NCBI RefSeq assembly: GCF_900115555.1
Contig: NZ_FOWX01000028.1
Location: 1-64,000, forward strand
Source: Pseudomonas borbori
GTDB lineage: Bacteria; Pseudomonadota; Gammaproteobacteria; Pseudomonadales; Pseudomonadaceae
Direction: 5' to 3'
DNA: 64,000 nucleotides
The position numbers and the translations under genes are program-made. Positions 1-8,714 of this stretch are shown here, one piece after another. Each line of letters begins with the position of its first letter. Position 1 is the stretch's first letter. The notes beneath the pieces are model-generated. The model was given only the letters and a program-made list of their open reading frames with translations. It did no database searches and was not told the origin of the DNA.

Positions 1-20
1 ACCAGTGCAACTTTGTTCAT
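1..20 (-). CDS. 5' end of a leftward gene, product unknown (partial)
   Basis: An ATG on the minus strand at 20 is followed by codons for MNKVALV before the window ends. A GGAGG ribosome binding site lies about 8 bases upstream, at roughly 29-33. The start is therefore well supported, but the product cannot be judged from six codons. It points the same way as the LysR gene upstream, at a distance of about 300 bases, so it probably has its own promoter. Confidence 0.5.
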
Positions 21-317
21 GGCGATGGCCTCCGAGATAAACCCAGCGAGAGCATAGCCCTCGCGGGGTGTGGGGGTGACCATCTCATTACGTTTTGAGC
101 ACCGAGAGCTGATCAATCAATGATCAAACCTGACGATCTCTCGTAAATTCCACGCAAGCTCGATGCGAAAACTTCTCCAGAATTCGCGTAGCAACGCGAC
201 CCGCAGAGTTGAGTGGGAGTTTTTACACAGACTGGGCCAAAAGCAGACGCTCAGTTCATGATGTCGAGCGCGTTCACATGACCAGAAGGATCACTCTGAA
301 AGATTGAGCTTTCTCAT
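21..317. other. Intergenic region, possible LysR-type control region
   Basis: This gap separates the LysR regulator from the partial gene at the left edge. It contains two copies of TGATCA, at 110-115 and 121-126, five bases apart. That arrangement could be a regulator site, but nothing else supports it. No coding sequence or terminator was recognised here. Confidence 0.3.
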
Positions 318-1214
318 TCAGTGAGATTTTGTGCAGATTTCGACTACCAGATTTCGCAGCCACCGATGGCCTAGGTCGGCACTTAGTCGAGGATGCCAAA
401 GAAGTGAAACGGTGAACTGCGCAGTGCAGACCGGAAGCGGAAAACTGAACATCCCTTGCCGCAAGTTTACGGTATGGCGCTCGGGTACGCTGGCAATAAG
501 ATCAGATCCTCGTGCTAAACCCAGGGCGGTCGAAAAACCTCCAACAATGGTGGCGATCTTTCGCTCCAATCCAAGCGCCAGCAGCGCTTCATCAATCGGG
601 CCTTTATCAAGTCCCTCCCGCGAGACAAAGATATGTTTGCCGGCGGCATAATTTAGCGGCGTGATCGCCTGTTCGCTCAGTGGGTGTCCTGAGCGCACCA
701 CACCTACATACCTGTCACGGAAAAGCGCTTGGACCCTTAGTTCCGGAGCTGTTGATGCTTCGATGACTCCCGTTTCCAGATCAACCACTCCATCCCGAAG
801 TGACTGGCTGTCTTTGTCGGGTTTCTGCAAAAAGCACAACCTGACTCCGGGGGCCTCTTCTCCGATTCGCGTTATCAGCTCCGGTCCAAAGCACTCCACA
901 AAGCCTTCGCTGGTTCTCAGCGTAAACGTCCTGACGAGGGATTTGAGGTTGAGCGTTTCTGCTGGCCTCAACATTTCCTGACCGTCGCGTACAAGCTGAC
1001 TGACTCGGTCACGCAGTTCGATGGCTCTGGGAGTGGGGACGAGGCCTCGTCCAGCTCTGACTAAAAGAGGATCACCAGTAGTTTCTCGCAGACGTGCAAG
1101 TGCTCGGCTCATTGCTGATGGGCTCAAACGCAAGCGTTTAGCGGCGCGGGCAACACTCCCTTCTGCGAGCACCGCATCGAGAGTGATAAGCAAGTTGAAG
1201 TCTAGGTCCGGCAT
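318..1214 (-). CDS. LysR-family transcriptional regulator
   Basis: The protein has 298 residues. It opens with a LysR-type helix-turn-helix (about residues 5-65), in which NLLITLDAVLAEGSVARAA and LSPSAMSRALARLRE are typical. A substrate-binding effector domain follows, roughly residues 90-295. The length is normal for the family. It is transcribed away from the cupin-MFS gene pair at 1356-3349 and shares a 141-base intergenic region with it. Control of that pair is therefore the likely role, by the usual logic of divergent LysR genes. The inducer cannot be told from sequence. Confidence 0.9.
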   Translation of the reverse strand: MPDLDFNLLITLDAVLAEGSVARAAKRLRLSPSAMSRALARLRETTGDPLLVRAGRGLVPTPRAIELRDRVSQLVRDGQEMLRPAETLNLKSLVRTFTLRTSEGFVECFGPELITRIGEEAPGVRLCFLQKPDKDSQSLRDGVVDLETGVIEASTAPELRVQALFRDRYVGVVRSGHPLSEQAITPLNYAAGKHIFVSREGLDKGPIDEALLALGLERKIATIVGGFSTALGLARGSDLIASVPERHTVNLRQGMFSFPLPVCTAQFTVSLLWHPRLSADLGHRWLRNLVVEICTKSH

Positions 1215-1238
1215 GAATCGATACTAGCGCAGATGGGC

Positions 1239-1253
1239 CTGACATAGCGTCAG
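1239..1253. promoter_or_regulatory. Candidate LysR operator
   Basis: CTGAC and GTCAG form an inverted repeat with five bases between them. It contains the T-N11-A pattern (T1240, A1252) usual for LysR binding sites. It lies between the divergent LysR and cupin genes, 25 bases upstream of the LysR start and 103 bases upstream of the cupin start. That is the expected place for a site controlling both genes. Confidence 0.45.
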
Positions 1254-1355
1254 ACGCATGAATAAAGTGCAAATGGTGCGTCTTCCGCCACATAGATACG
1301 TTCCTTACAGTTTGAGTTAGCGGTGCATTCCGCGCCGAACCAGAAGGAAGTCATC

Positions 1356-1919
1356 ATGAACTCGTTAGAAAAGTCAGTTGAAGCCATCAGGTCAATTTGG
1401 GGTCCGCTCAGTTCTGAGCTGGCTGCGGGTTGTAAGCAGCAACTGGAGGCACTCTTGCAAGCACCGGTCACGGAAGAATGGTTGGCGACGCTGCATCAGG
1501 AACAGTTGGCTCAAAAGGAGCTGCACAGAGATCCAGTGAATGGATTTGTTTTGTTGGCACATAGCGAGCCTGAAGGGCTCTACAGGCCTCCCCACGATCA
1601 CGGCCGAGGCTGGGTTATCTATGCGATCCAGCAAGGGGAAATTGAAATGGGCACCTATGCCCGGATTGAGGACGCGGACGGTAGCGTGAAGCTGGTGAAA
1701 CGGGGTTCCACGGTGCTCCGCCCCGGACAGGCTCAGGTGTATCTGCCGGGTGACATACATGATACGCGCTGCGTTTCAGGGCCAGCATTGTTATTCCGCT
1801 TCACCGAGCGGGATTTGAAGAAGGAGGACAAAGAGGCCCGCAAGCTGACACGGTATGTCGAGCAGGATGGTGAGTGGGTCCCGACGAGCCAGTGCGCGCC
1901 CGAGTGGTTGAAATCATGA
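1356..1919 (+). CDS. Cupin-fold protein related to cysteine dioxygenase
   Basis: A 187-residue soluble protein. The start is taken at the ATG at 1356 because an AGAAGGAAG ribosome binding site precedes it; an in-frame GTG at 1323 has none. RPPHDHGRGW near residues 77-86 gives H80 and H82, and GDIHDT gives H135. These are the three metal-ligand positions of cupin dioxygenases of the cysteine dioxygenase / 3-mercaptopropionate dioxygenase type. Family membership is inferred from this motif only, and the substrate is unknown. The stop codon overlaps the start of the MFS gene (ATGA), so the two are probably translated together. The pair may modify and export or import one compound. Confidence 0.7.
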   Translation: MNSLEKSVEAIRSIWGPLSSELAAGCKQQLEALLQAPVTEEWLATLHQEQLAQKELHRDPVNGFVLLAHSEPEGLYRPPHDHGRGWVIYAIQQGEIEMGTYARIEDADGSVKLVKRGSTVLRPGQAQVYLPGDIHDTRCVSGPALLFRFTERDLKKEDKEARKLTRYVEQDGEWVPTSQCAPEWLKS

Positions 1920-3349
1920 AGCGTGGCCCCGCTCCCAAAGCCGGCCGCTTCAGCACACAACCTGAACCGGCAGCCGCATCGGAGCATGCTGCGGACGCGC
2001 TGTCAGTGCGCGCACAACCGAGGCGCCTGGCTGCCATCAGCTCAGTGCTGGCGGCCATGGTGCTGGTGGTACTCAACACGGCGATAGCCAACATGGCCTT
2101 GCCAACGATCGCCCAATCGCTGCACGTGGCACCCGCACTGTCCATCTGGATCATCACGGCCAACCAGGCGGCGCTCCTGATGGCGTTGCTGCCCTGTGCA
2201 GCACTGGGTGAAAGCCTTGGCTACCGCCGGGTATTCCGCTGGGGAGTGACGCTCTTTATGGCCGCCACTCTGATGTGCGCACTGGCCCCGACACTGTCTT
2301 GGCTTATTGCCGCGCGGTTGCTGCAGGGGCTTGGAAGCGCGGCAGTCATGGCACTCGCAATTGCACTGCTTCGTCAAGTGGTGCCGAGTCAGCAACTGGG
2401 CGCCGCTATCGGTTGGAATGCACTTGCGGTTGCCTTGTCATCAGCAGCAGGCCCCGCAATGGGGGCAGCGATTCTCAGCGTGGCTGACTGGCCATGGCTG
2501 TTTGCTGTGTTGCTCCCCTTCGGGCTCTGGGTGATGCTCGCGGCCCACGCGCTACCTGCTGTTGACGGCACCGCGCGCAAAGCTGATCTGTTGAGCATTG
2601 CATTGAATGCCGGGACTTTTGCATCACTGGTCATAGCCGCTGGAGTCATCACCGAGCAGACTGCATTGGCTGCAGCGTTGCTGGCCATCTCTGCCATCCA
2701 ATTGACGCTATTGGTTAAGCGGGAAAGGCAGAAGGAGGCGCCACTGATTCCGCTTGATCTGCTCAGATCCAACTCATTCCGTATTTCAGTTATTGCCTCG
2801 GTGCTCTGCTTTGCTGGGCAGACCGCAGGCTTGGTGGCGTTGCCCTTCTACCTGCAACACAGCCTAGGGCAAGAGGTACTGATGACAGGCTTCTACATGA
2901 TCCCCTGGCCTTTAACCGTTGCGTTAATAGCTCCGCTAGCTGGTCGTCTTTCAAACCGAAGGTCGACGGCCTGGTTTTGTTCGGTAGGTGGCATTTGTCT
3001 TTCAACAGGATTAGCTGGGGCTGCGCTTTGGCCTCTGCAGGAAAACCTCATGATGCTTGTACCGCTCACTATGCTTTGCGGTCTCGGCTTTGGCCTCTTT
3101 AACGTGGCCAATAACCGCAACATGTTTCTCTCGGCGCCGATGAGCCGAAGTGGTGCGGCTGGGGGGATGCAGGGTACCGCTCGCTTGCTCGGGCAAACTG
3201 CTGGCGCAGTCCTCATGACGCTGCTCTTTAACCTGTTCCCCGCCGACTCTGCGCCTCAGCTTGCCCTTGGAGCGGGAGCTTTATTGAACCTGTTCGCTGC
3301 CCTGATATGCACACTGCAAGGCAGACAGGCGTACAGCTACAAATCATGA
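1916..3349 (+). CDS. MFS transporter, DHA2 (14-TM) drug exporter type
   Basis: About 477 residues. The start is at the ATG that overlaps the cupin stop codon. There are many hydrophobic segments. The first helix region reads NTAIANMALPTIAQSL, like EmrB/QacA/SmvA exporters, and RLLQGLG and a GPAMGAAIL antiporter-type motif (motif C) follow. The protein is an inner-membrane proton-driven antiporter by family. The roughly 40-residue hydrophilic N-terminus is somewhat long. It is co-transcribed with the cupin gene and probably controlled by the divergent LysR regulator. The substrate is not predictable. Confidence 0.85.
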   Translation: MKRGPAPKAGRFSTQPEPAAASEHAADALSVRAQPRRLAAISSVLAAMVLVVLNTAIANMALPTIAQSLHVAPALSIWIITANQAALLMALLPCAALGESLGYRRVFRWGVTLFMAATLMCALAPTLSWLIAARLLQGLGSAAVMALAIALLRQVVPSQQLGAAIGWNALAVALSSAAGPAMGAAILSVADWPWLFAVLLPFGLWVMLAAHALPAVDGTARKADLLSIALNAGTFASLVIAAGVITEQTALAAALLAISAIQLTLLVKRERQKEAPLIPLDLLRSNSFRISVIASVLCFAGQTAGLVALPFYLQHSLGQEVLMTGFYMIPWPLTVALIAPLAGRLSNRRSTAWFCSVGGICLSTGLAGAALWPLQENLMMLVPLTMLCGLGFGLFNVANNRNMFLSAPMSRSGAAGGMQGTARLLGQTAGAVLMTLLFNLFPADSAPQLALGAGALLNLFAALICTLQGRQAYSYKS

Positions 3350-3530
3350 CTTTGAATCGCCCCGGATTTCCAAGGAACTTGATGCCCGCTTCTGGCCTAA
3401 AGCGGAGCGGGCTCCAAGGGCAGCTTTGCCCGGTTATTGCCCGTCACGGCTGACTGACGGCCTGGGTCGATGGCAATGCTTCTGACAGGCCGCAGTCGAG
3501 CCATTGGAAGCGGCGTGTCAGCCTCCCCAC

Positions 3531-5480
3531 TCACCCCCGCCCAATCGGCTTGCCCACCCGCTTGCGCCCCGCCGTCGCCTTGCGTTTGCCGCTCTTGCGC
3601 TTGCCCTTCCAGGGTGCGGCGGCCGGGCTGGCGGGGCCGTTGATGGTCAGGCGCAGGCCGGCGCAGCGTTGCACCTGCTTGCTCATCCAGGCCGATTGTT
3701 TGCCGACGAATTCGTCCAGGCTCATCTCGCCGCTCTGCACCATGTCCAGCGCCTGTTCCCAGATCGCCGTGGTACCGGGGTCGGCGATGGCGCGGGGGAC
3801 GGCGTCGATCAGGCTGCAGGCGGCCGGGGTGGCGGCCAGGGCCTTGCCCTGTTTGACCAGGTAGCCGCGCTCGAGCAGGCCCTGGATGATGCCGGCGCGG
3901 GTCGCCTCGGTGCCGATGCCGGTGGTGTCCTTGAGTTTCTGCTTGAGGCGCGGGTCGTCGACCAGCTTGGCGACATTCTTCATCGCCTTGATCAGATCGC
4001 CCTCGGTGAAGGGTTTCGGCGGCTGGGTCCAGAGATCCTTGAGGGTTACGCCGGTCACGCTGCAGTCCTGGCCTTCGCGCAGGGCCGGCAGGGCTTGGGC
4101 GGGGGGCGCTTCGCGGCCCTTGGCGGGTGTCAGGGCTTCGGGCAGGGCGCGGCGCCAGCCGGGCTCGACTATCACCTTGCCGACCGCGCGCAGGGCCTGG
4201 CCGGCGCAGTCGAAGTCGGCCTGGGTGCGGTCGTATTCGTGGTTGGCCAGGAACTGCGCCAGGTAGCGCGCGCGGATCAGGCTGTAGAGCGCCCGCGGCT
4301 TGCCGCTCAGACGTTCGAGATTCTGCGCGGCGGCGGTCGGGATGATGCCGTGGTGGGCGCTGACCTTGGCATCGTTCCAGGCCCGCGAACGGCGCTGCGC
4401 CTGCAGGTGTTCGAGCAGGCCGGCCAGAGCGGGATCGGCGCGACCCAGGGCGGCGAGGATGGCCGGCGCCTCGGCGTGCTGGCTAAGCGGCAGGTAGCCG
4501 CAATCGCTGCGCGGGTAGGTGATCAGCTTGTGGGTTTCGTAGAGCGCCTGGGCGATATCCAGGGTTTCCTGGGCGCCGAGGCCAAGCTTCTTCGAGCAGA
4601 CTTCCTGCAGGGTGCCGAGATCGAACGGCAGGGGCGGCGCCTCGCGCAGGCGCTCGGTGCGCAGCTGCACCACCCGCGCGCTGGCGGCGTTGCCCATGGC
4701 CGTCGCCGCCTGCTGCGCCAGGGTCTGGTCGAGGCAGCGACCCTGCTCGTCGCAGAGCTCCGCTGGAGCGCGCCACTGGGCGCTGAACGCGGTGCCGTCG
4801 GCCAGCAGCGGCACCTCGATGGCCCAGTACGGCAGCGCCACGAAGGCGGCGATGCTGCGGTCGCGGTCGACCACCAGGCGCAGGGTCGGGGTCTGTACCC
4901 GGCCCACCGGCAGCACGCCCTGATAACCGGACTGCTGGCCGAGCAGGGTGAACAACCGGCTCATGTTCATGCCGATCAGCCAGTCGGCGCGCGAGCGGCC
5001 CAGCGCCGACTGGTAGAGGCTGAAGGTTGCGGCGCCGGGCTTGAGCGCGGCCAGGGCCTTGCGGATCGAGGCATCGTCCAGGGCCGACAGCCACAGGCGC
5101 TGGATCGGCCCGCGATAGCGGCAGTGCTCGACCAGCTCGCGGGCGATCATCTCGCCCTCGCGGTCGGCGTCGGTGGCGATGACCAGTTCGTCGGCCTCGC
5201 CGAGCAGGCGTTTGACCGCCTTGAACTGGCCGGCGGTCTTGGGCTTGACCAGCATCTTCCAGCGCTCGGGGATGATCGGCAGGTCGGCCAGCACCCAGCG
5301 CTTGTAGCGGGCGTCGTAGGCGTCCGGCGGGGCGGTTTCCAGCAGGTGGCCGATGCACCAGGTCACCGTCAGGTTGCTGCCCAACCAGCAGCCGTCGCCG
5401 CGCCGGGTGGCCCCGAGCACCTTGGCGATGTCCTTGGCCTGGGAAGGTTTTTCACAGAGGAAGAGCCGCATGGCCGCCAT
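3531..5480 (-). CDS. topB: DNA topoisomerase III
   Basis: A 649-residue type IA topoisomerase that relaxes and decatenates DNA through a 5'-phosphotyrosine intermediate. The Toprim domain is at the N-terminus: FLCEKPSQAKDIA with the catalytic Glu near residue 10, and ATDADREGE. The active-site tyrosine lies in LITYPRSDCG, about Y322. A decatenation and C-terminal domain runs to a basic tail (KGKRKSGKRKATAGRKR) that probably binds DNA. I place the start at 5480 (MAAMRLFLC) because AAGGA lies seven bases upstream; the ATG at 5471 is an alternative. It stands alone between unrelated genes. Confidence 0.95.
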   Translation of the reverse strand: MAAMRLFLCEKPSQAKDIAKVLGATRRGDGCWLGSNLTVTWCIGHLLETAPPDAYDARYKRWVLADLPIIPERWKMLVKPKTAGQFKAVKRLLGEADELVIATDADREGEMIARELVEHCRYRGPIQRLWLSALDDASIRKALAALKPGAATFSLYQSALGRSRADWLIGMNMSRLFTLLGQQSGYQGVLPVGRVQTPTLRLVVDRDRSIAAFVALPYWAIEVPLLADGTAFSAQWRAPAELCDEQGRCLDQTLAQQAATAMGNAASARVVQLRTERLREAPPLPFDLGTLQEVCSKKLGLGAQETLDIAQALYETHKLITYPRSDCGYLPLSQHAEAPAILAALGRADPALAGLLEHLQAQRRSRAWNDAKVSAHHGIIPTAAAQNLERLSGKPRALYSLIRARYLAQFLANHEYDRTQADFDCAGQALRAVGKVIVEPGWRRALPEALTPAKGREAPPAQALPALREGQDCSVTGVTLKDLWTQPPKPFTEGDLIKAMKNVAKLVDDPRLKQKLKDTTGIGTEATRAGIIQGLLERGYLVKQGKALAATPAACSLIDAVPRAIADPGTTAIWEQALDMVQSGEMSLDEFVGKQSAWMSKQVQRCAGLRLTINGPASPAAAPWKGKRKSGKRKATAGRKRVGKPIGRG

Positions 5481-5685
5481 CTTCGATTCCTTGTCGCGAT
5501 GGCGCACAGCATGCGCAGTGATGCGGGTTCAGGCAAGCTCAATCTGTATGGATGTACAGCTTATTGCTGCCGAGCCGCAGCGACGGCCCCGGCAGCGGAA
5601 ACCTGCCGAGCGCCGTCGATAACGACAAAAGCTCAGCGTGACGAACCGCCCGCTCGGAGTTGCGGCTGTCAGCCCGGGCATCGGC

Positions 5686-6174
5686 TCAATGCTGGATGGT
5701 TTCAAAGGAGCTATCGGCGAAGTACTCGGCATAGCTCTGCAGCGCGCCAAGGACCTTGACCGCCCCGTTGCGGCGAGCCTGATCGGGCGTCTTGCCGGCC
5801 ATGCTGTCGGCACCGGCCAGCAGCTCGGCGATGATCAGGTGCAACTGTGCGTCGGCTTCGGGTTCCAGCTTGCAATGCTTGACCATGTAGGCCACTTCAT
5901 CATTAATCCGGACCGCCAACTGCTCGTACTGCGCATCGTCCAGCTGATGGTCATGGATGGCCGGCAATGACGCCTGCATGGCGCCATTCAGCGCGCCCAT
6001 GGCTTTGCGCAGCGGCGCATCGGTGGCCCATTTTTCGCCGGCGTTCAGTTGCAGTTCATGCTCCGCGGCGCCGTGCTGGTGCGCGGTTTCGCCAGCCAGG
6101 CTGACGCCGGCAAAGCTCAGGGAAGTAGCGCCCAGGATCAGGGCGAGAATGACGGCACGGGGGTTCGGGTACAT
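5686..6174 (-). CDS. Secreted/periplasmic protein of unknown function, last gene of the ECF sigma module
   Basis: A 162-residue protein with an N-terminal signal peptide (roughly residues 1-29, ending near SLAGETA) and then a His-rich patch (HQHGAAEHE). It is mostly helical with several histidines. GGAG seven bases upstream of 6174 decides the start. It lies 101 bases downstream of the CnrX-like sensor on the same strand and probably belongs to the same stress- or metal-responsive operon. The His patch would suit metal binding, but this is inference and I do not recognise a named family. Confidence 0.65.
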   Translation of the reverse strand: MYPNPRAVILALILGATSLSFAGVSLAGETAHQHGAAEHELQLNAGEKWATDAPLRKAMGALNGAMQASLPAIHDHQLDDAQYEQLAVRINDEVAYMVKHCKLEPEADAQLHLIIAELLAGADSMAGKTPDQARRNGAVKVLGALQSYAEYFADSSFETIQH

Positions 6175-6275
6175 GGTAAGACTCCATAAATTCAACGGAT
6201 GGCAAGCGGCTGCAAGCAGCGGCTGGTTGCAGTTACTTGAACGTCGCCCGGGATTTTTTGTTCCCTCTCTTTGCT

Positions 6276-6740
6276 CTATTCGCGGTGCAGGCTTTCAAAA
6301 CCGGAGGGTCCGACCGGCTGCTGGGTGAGCAGTTGCGCCAGTCGTTGACGTTGTTCGGCGGTGAGAATGTTGCGTTCGAGCAGAAGCTGCTCGATAACCT
6401 GTTGCTGCTGGGCATCCTGCAGGCCGGCGATCGCGAGGCGCTCGCGCTCGATCAACTCGGGGTCCGGGCCTTCAGCGAAGATCGCCTCGATCAGCCGATC
6501 GCGGTGCTCCTTGATTGCGGCGCCGGAGGCGTGCAACCGGGTAAAGAACAGCACCTCGGCGTCATGCCAGCGCTGCAGCTGCGCGGCGCTCAGCTGGAGA
6601 TGGCGGGACAGGCTGGTCGACGCCCCTGAAGGCATGGGCAGCCCGTCGCGCGGGAGCATTTGCCAGCCCGCGGCGGCAAGTACTCCGACATTGACCAGTA
6701 ACGAAAAGACCAGTGCGGTACGAAGGGAGGCATGCGTCAT
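6276..6740 (-). CDS. Periplasmic heavy-metal sensor, CnrX/ZraP-like
   Basis: A 154-residue protein with one N-terminal membrane segment (about residues 8-28) and a long helical periplasmic domain. The pattern QLQRWHDAEVLFFTRLH, then LTAEQRQRLAQLL near the end, resembles the heavy-metal-resistance (CnrX/ZraP/CpxP-like) helical hairpin fold. Its start overlaps the anti-sigma stop codon (ATGA at 6740-6737). In CnrYXH systems such a sensor works with the anti-sigma factor to release the ECF sigma factor when metal binds. I infer the same arrangement here. Whether this copy senses a metal or misfolded envelope protein is open. Confidence 0.7.
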   Translation of the reverse strand: MTHASLRTALVFSLLVNVGVLAAAGWQMLPRDGLPMPSGASTSLSRHLQLSAAQLQRWHDAEVLFFTRLHASGAAIKEHRDRLIEAIFAEGPDPELIERERLAIAGLQDAQQQQVIEQLLLERNILTAEQRQRLAQLLTQQPVGPSGFESLHRE

Positions 6741-7180
6741 TTCAGGGTTACCTTCAGGTAGCAGGATTCAGGGCGGGCACAGAGGGCGCCGGGCGGGGCA
6801 CTTCCCAGCACGGCCAGAGCATTCAGGCTCAGCGCAGCGGATGCCGGCGGCTCCGGGGGCAAGGCGGAGCCGATCAGCACGCCGAACAGTAGCGATGCCG
6901 CCGCCCCCGCGACGACCGGCAGCCGCTTAGACCATCTGGCCGGTCGCTGGCGAGCCGGCCGTGGGCTGTCAAGCAAAGCGCCGACGCGCGCGGCCAGATC
7001 GACCGGCGGTTGCTCAGGCAGCAGCGCGCGCAAACCTTGACTGATCGCCTGCAAGTCGCGAACAACCGTGGCGCAACGGGGGCAGACGGCCAGGTGCGCG
7101 GCGATACAACGGCTTTCCAGCGGGTCAGACTCGCCATCGAGGTAGGCGGACAGCGCCTCCATATCCGGGTGCTCAGTCAT
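6737..7180 (-). CDS. Anti-sigma factor with zinc-finger (zf-HC2) domain
   Basis: About 147 residues, starting at 7180 after a GGAGG ribosome binding site. The N-terminus carries the HxxxCxxC zinc-binding anti-sigma motif (H29, C33, C36, in HLAVCPRC). One membrane segment follows a basic linker (VVAGAAASLLFGVLIGSAL), and the C-terminus should be periplasmic. It overlaps the sigma-factor gene by eight bases and the sensor gene by four, so all three should be made together. The expected role is to hold the ECF sigma factor inactive at the inner membrane. Confidence 0.85.
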   Translation of the reverse strand: MTEHPDMEALSAYLDGESDPLESRCIAAHLAVCPRCATVVRDLQAISQGLRALLPEQPPVDLAARVGALLDSPRPARQRPARWSKRLPVVAGAAASLLFGVLIGSALPPEPPASAALSLNALAVLGSAPPGALCARPESCYLKVTLK

Positions 7181-7733
7181 CCAGTTGCCCTCCGTTCGCA
7201 TGTCGATAACTACTCAGCATGGCCTCGCGGGCCCGGGCCAGCCGCGACTTGACCGTTCCCGGCTGGATATCCAGGGTGGTCGCCAGCTCCGCATAGGTCA
7301 GCCCCTCGATTTCACGCAGCAGCAGGATTTCGCGGTGTTCCAGCGGCAGCCGGGCCAGCAGACGCTCCAGCAGGGCGAGGCGCTGTGCACCGGCCAACTG
7401 CTGCTCCGGGGACGCCACGGGGCTGACCAGCGGAGCGCAGTCCTCGAGGGCTGCGCATGGCTGGCGCCGCTGCTGGCGCAGCACATCCAGGGTGGTGTTG
7501 CGGGCGATCTGCAGCAACCAGGTCTGAAAGCGCGCCTCGGGCCGCCATTTGTCCAGGGCCAGATAGGCCTTGAGGAAGGTGTCCTGGGTGATGTCCAGCG
7601 CCTCGTCGCCGCCGGCGCACAAACGCCGGACGAACTGGAACACGCGCGCCTGGTTGCGCTGCATCAACGAGCCGAAAGCATGCCGATTGCCCGCCTGGGC
7701 CTGCTGGATCAACTGTTCTTCCGAGTCGTGCAT
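7173..7733 (-). CDS. ECF sigma-70 family RNA polymerase sigma factor
   Basis: A 186-residue group IV sigma factor. Region 2 spans about residues 22-90 (DITQDTFLKAYLALDKW, RFQTWLLQIARNTTLD) and region 4 about 120-180 (LPLEHREILLLREIEGLTY, then GTVKSRLARAR). A longer in-frame reading is possible to 7826, but the ATG at 7733 has AGGA upstream and gives the usual length. It heads an operon with its anti-sigma factor, a CnrX-like sensor and a His-rich periplasmic protein. It probably activates its own promoter (see 7782-7810). Confidence 0.9.
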   Translation of the reverse strand: MHDSEEQLIQQAQAGNRHAFGSLMQRNQARVFQFVRRLCAGGDEALDITQDTFLKAYLALDKWRPEARFQTWLLQIARNTTLDVLRQQRRQPCAALEDCAPLVSPVASPEQQLAGAQRLALLERLLARLPLEHREILLLREIEGLTYAELATTLDIQPGTVKSRLARAREAMLSSYRHANGGQLDD

Positions 7734-7781
7734 GTCAACTTTCCTGCCCAAGACATCGGCCCCTGCACGCTGTGTTAAGGG

Positions 7782-7810
7782 TTTAACGCTGCCAGCCGGG
7801 CAAATGTTCC
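7782..7810 (-). promoter_or_regulatory. Candidate ECF-type promoter of the sigma-factor operon
   Basis: On the minus strand GGAAC (7810-7806) is followed after 17 bases by CGTTAAA (7788-7782). This fits the GAAC / CGTTA-like pattern of ECF promoters and leaves a leader of about 48 bases before the sigma start. It is a pattern match only. The rest of the 7734-8058 gap shows no gene. Confidence 0.35.
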
Positions 7811-8058
7811 ATTCATATTGGTTCAACGTGGATATTTCACCCGGCCATCAGCGAAGTCGCCGTGCGCTGTTGTGCTTCGGCCGCGAAATCCGCACCTGCA
7901 GAAAGACGCCCCCCTGTGCAACACCCGACCCGGACAGGTTGATCTCCAGCGCCGGACCGACCGCGGGCAAACGGCGCGAGGGCCGTGCACTGGCGGAAAG
8001 CGCAACATTGCCGGCGGCGATAGCGCCTGCTCGACGAGTTGACAGCGTGATCGACGGA

Positions 8059-8088
8059 GCTAAGATAGTAATCGATTACTATCTTAGC
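8059..8088. promoter_or_regulatory. Perfect 30-bp palindromic operator of the TetR gene
   Basis: The sequence is GCTAAGATAGTAATC followed directly by its exact complement, with no mismatch over 30 bases. It ends two bases before the AAGGAG ribosome binding site of the TetR gene. A bound repressor would therefore block transcription or its early steps. This is the expected arrangement for TetR autoregulation of the whole operon. Confidence 0.8.
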
Positions 8089-8102
8089 CAAGGAGCACAC
8101 TG

Positions 8103-8714
8103 GTGGATACCCATTCGAAGCACCTGCCCGCCGATGAACGACGAGCCGTGACGGTCGAGGCGGTGATTGAGTTGGCCGGCTCGCAAAACCCCAGCGAGAT
8201 CACCACGTCGGCAATCGCCAAGCACATGAAGCTGACCCAGGGTGCCCTGTTCCGCCATTTTCCGAACAAGGAGGCCATCTGGCAGGCAGTCATGGAGTGG
8301 GTGGCCGAGCGCCTCCTGGCTCGGGTCGACCGGGCCGCGCACGGCATCGAATCGCCCCTGGCCGCGTTGCAGGCCATGTTCATGAGCCATATCGAGTTCG
8401 TCGCCGAGCACCCCGGGGTGCCGCGCATGATCTTTGGCGAGCTTCAGCGCGCTGAAAGCACCGCCGCCAAGCGCATGGTACAGACCCTGATTCAACGCTA
8501 CGGCGAGCGCCTGCACTGCTGCATCGAGAAGGGCAAGGCCTGCGGCGAGCTGTGCGCCAGCCTGGATAGCCAGGCGGCGGCCACGCTGTTCATCGGCACC
8601 ATCCAGGGCCTGGTCATGCAGTCTATGCTGGCCGGGGACGTGGCGCGCATTCGCGCGGATGCGCCCAGGGTGTTTGCGCTTTATCGGCGCGCCATCGCGA
8701 GCACAGCGCAATGA
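8103..8714 (+). CDS. TetR-family repressor of the adjoining ABC exporter
   Basis: A 203-residue regulator starting at GTG 8103, with AAGGAG seven bases upstream. The helix-turn-helix is near residues 32-55 (ITTSAIAKHMKLTQGALFRHF), followed by a ligand-binding core with a TetR C-terminal domain of the AcrR-like kind. It overlaps the HlyD-type gene by ATGA, so regulator and exporter form one operon. The perfect palindrome just upstream is the likely binding site. The inducer is unknown; by analogy it would be an exported substrate or a toxic compound. Confidence 0.88.
   Translation: MDTHSKHLPADERRAVTVEAVIELAGSQNPSEITTSAIAKHMKLTQGALFRHFPNKEAIWQAVMEWVAERLLARVDRAAHGIESPLAALQAMFMSHIEFVAEHPGVPRMIFGELQRAESTAAKRMVQTLIQRYGERLHCCIEKGKACGELCASLDSQAAATLFIGTIQGLVMQSMLAGDVARIRADAPRVFALYRRAIASTAQ

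Noticed and set aside
3383..3411. GCCCGCT...AGCGGGC inverted repeat after the MFS gene
   Set aside because: The loop is long and there is no T-run, so I did not call a terminator.
3504..5759. Long plus-strand open frame (751 codons) opposite topoisomerase III
   Set aside because: It is antisense to a clear topB gene. High GC at third positions leaves the opposite strand open, and the product has no ribosome binding site or family resemblance.
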